DNA from: Candidatus Latescibacterota bacterium
GTDB lineage: Bacteria > Latescibacterota > MVCY01
Assembly (NCBI GenBank): GCA_030629295.1
Contig: DAOVPH010000090.1
Location: forward strand, 1 to 6,586
Direction of reading: 5' to 3'
Length of the DNA stretch: 6,586 nucleotides
Shown here: positions 5,416-6,586 of the stretch, one piece after another
Numbering within the stretch: the stretch's first letter is position 1
How the letters are laid out: every line of letters begins with the position of its first letter
Program-made: the position numbers and the translations under genes
Notes under the pieces: generated by a model
What the model saw: only the letters and a program-made list of their open reading frames with translations
What the model was told of the DNA's origin: nothing
Databases searched by the model: none

Positions 5416-6586
5416 TTCTGGTTTTCCTTCTCAGTTAAGGCCTCAATCCCGGGCAAGGTCTTCCCCTCTAAATATTCCAGAGAAGCTCCTCCTCCGGTGG
5501 AAATATGAGACATTTTCTCCTGAAGACCTGTCCTGGTCACGGCCGCTGCTGTGTCACCGCCTCCGATAATAGTGACTGTCCCCTTCCGGGTCACCTCTGC
5601 CAGGGCTCCGGCGATAGCGTTAGTCCCCACAGCGAACCTATCCATTTCAAAGACTCCCATCGGCCCGTTCCACACGATGGTTCGGGCGGTGGTGATTCTT
5701 TCCTTGAACAAGGCTACGGTTTTGGGACCAATATCCAAAGCCTCCCAATCGGGAAGTATTCCCTCTCTTTTCACTACCCGGGTGTTGGCGTCGTTGCAGA
5801 AATTGTCGGCTATAACACAATCTACAGGAAGCAGGAGTTCTACCCCTAAAGTCTCTGCCTTGCGGAGGGTCTCACCTGCCAGGTCAACCTTCTCGGCATC
5901 CAACAGGGATTTCCCTATCTCCAAACCTTTGGCCTTGAAGAAAGTGTAAGTCATTCCGCCGCCGATAAGCAGACTATCCACTTTGTCCAGAAGGTTTCCG
6001 ATGACATCAATCTTGCCGGAGATCTTGGCGCCTCCTAAGATAGCGACAAACGGACGCTGGGGCTGGGAAAGCGCACCGCCTAAGTAGCGTATTTCCTTTT
6101 CCAAAAGAAATCCAGCAGCACAGGGAAAGAGAAACTCCGTCACCCCTACGGTGGAGGCATGAGCCCGATGGGCGGTGCCGAAGGCATCGTTGACATAGAG
6201 GTCTCCCAGACGGGCTAATTCACGGGCAAATTCCCGATCGTTAGCCGTCTCACCCGGACGGAACCTCAGGTTCTCTAACAGGAGAACCTCTCCTGGCCCA
6301 AGAGAACCGACCATCTTCTCTACTTCCGGGCCTACACAGTCGGAGGCCCTCGCCACTGGTCTATCCAGAAGTCTCGCCAGCCGCTCAACTGCAGGCCGCA
6401 GAGAAAGGGAAGGCACAACCTTGCCCTTAGGACGTCCCAGATGGGAGATAAGAATCAATTTCCCGCCCTGTTTCAACACATACTTGATCGTAGGTAAAGC
6501 GGCTCTAATACGGCTGTCATCGGTAATTCTTTGACTTTCATCTAAGGGAACATTGAAGTCAACCCGCATCAGGACTCGCTTGCCCC
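5412..6586 (-). CDS. pgk: Phosphoglycerate kinase, N-terminus cut by window edge
   Basis: Transfers phosphate between 1,3-bisphosphoglycerate and ADP, the first ATP-forming step of lower glycolysis. The gene runs off the right edge: before the methionine at 6569 the frame continues as GKRVL, the usual lead-in to MRVDFNVP, so 6569 is an internal codon and only about 10-20 residues are missing. Counting from that methionine, visible motifs are RVDFNVP (2-8), SHLGRPKG (42-49), LLENLRFRPGE (97-107), VNDAFGTAHRAHAS (126-139), ILGGAKISGKI (177-187), WNGPMGVFE (300-308), IIGGGDTAAAV (334-344) and HISTGGGASLEYLEG (355-369). Both substrate-binding and nucleotide-binding domains are intact. It overlaps tpiA by four bases and appears to be a single-domain pgk, not a pgk-tpi fusion. 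Confidence 0.99.
   Translation of the reverse strand, partial: GKRVLMRVDFNVPLDESQRITDDSRIRAALPTIKYVLKQGGKLILISHLGRPKGKVVPSLSLRPAVERLARLLDRPVARASDCVGPEVEKMVGSLGPGEVLLLENLRFRPGETANDREFARELARLGDLYVNDAFGTAHRAHASTVGVTEFLFPCAAGFLLEKEIRYLGGALSQPQRPFVAILGGAKISGKIDVIGNLLDKVDSLLIGGGMTYTFFKAKGLEIGKSLLDAEKVDLAGETLRKAETLGVELLLPVDCVIADNFCNDANTRVVKREGILPDWEALDIGPKTVALFKERITTARTIVWNGPMGVFEMDRFAVGTNAIAGALAEVTRKGTVTIIGGGDTAAAVTRTGLQEKMSHISTGGGASLEYLEGKTLPGIEALTEKENQK

Overview
The window looks like an ordinary chromosomal housekeeping region of a bacterium with moderate GC content. It is densely decorated with small intergenic repeats. The gene repertoire is a MltG-type peptidoglycan enzyme, a Thermotoga-type DAHP synthase carrying a ferredoxin-like regulatory domain, ProB with a PUA domain, and a pgk-tpiA-secG-tRNA-Leu block. 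Together with the abundant palindromic and tandem repeats this suggests a genome-reconstructed or anaerobic lineage (for example Omnitrophota, Planctomycetota, Chloroflexota or a deltaproteobacterial relative). The sequence alone does not fix the phylum, and that assignment is inference only.

Layout: the left part reads on the plus strand. It holds the 3' end of mltG (1-341), aroF/DAHP synthase (413-1429), a 107-bp palindromic dispersed repeat (1461-1567) and proB (1627-2757). The right part reads on the minus strand. From the right edge leftwards it holds pgk (5' end cut by the window edge), tpiA (4-nt overlap with pgk), secG, tRNA-Leu(GAG), a 26-nt palindrome, and a Gfo/Idh/MocA-family oxidoreductase (2913-4007). 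The two halves converge at about 2758-2961. That stretch is made of octamer tandem repeats around an imperfect inverted repeat built from heptamers, and the tail of the oxidoreductase gene runs into it.

How the genes work together: pgk and tpiA are consecutive lower-glycolysis genes and look translationally coupled. secG (Sec translocon) followed by tRNA-Leu(GAG) is an arrangement also known from Escherichia coli (secG-leuU). aroF and proB catalyse the first committed steps of aromatic amino acid and proline synthesis respectively, but share no pathway. The oxidoreductase has no clear partner here and its substrate cannot be told.

I see no convincing undescribed multi-gene system. The most unusual material is the repeat content: four intergenic gaps hold clear repeats or inverted repeats, each of a different kind, and a fifth (tpiA-secG) is weakly repetitive. 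One of these repeats has supplied the last 15 codons of a protein.
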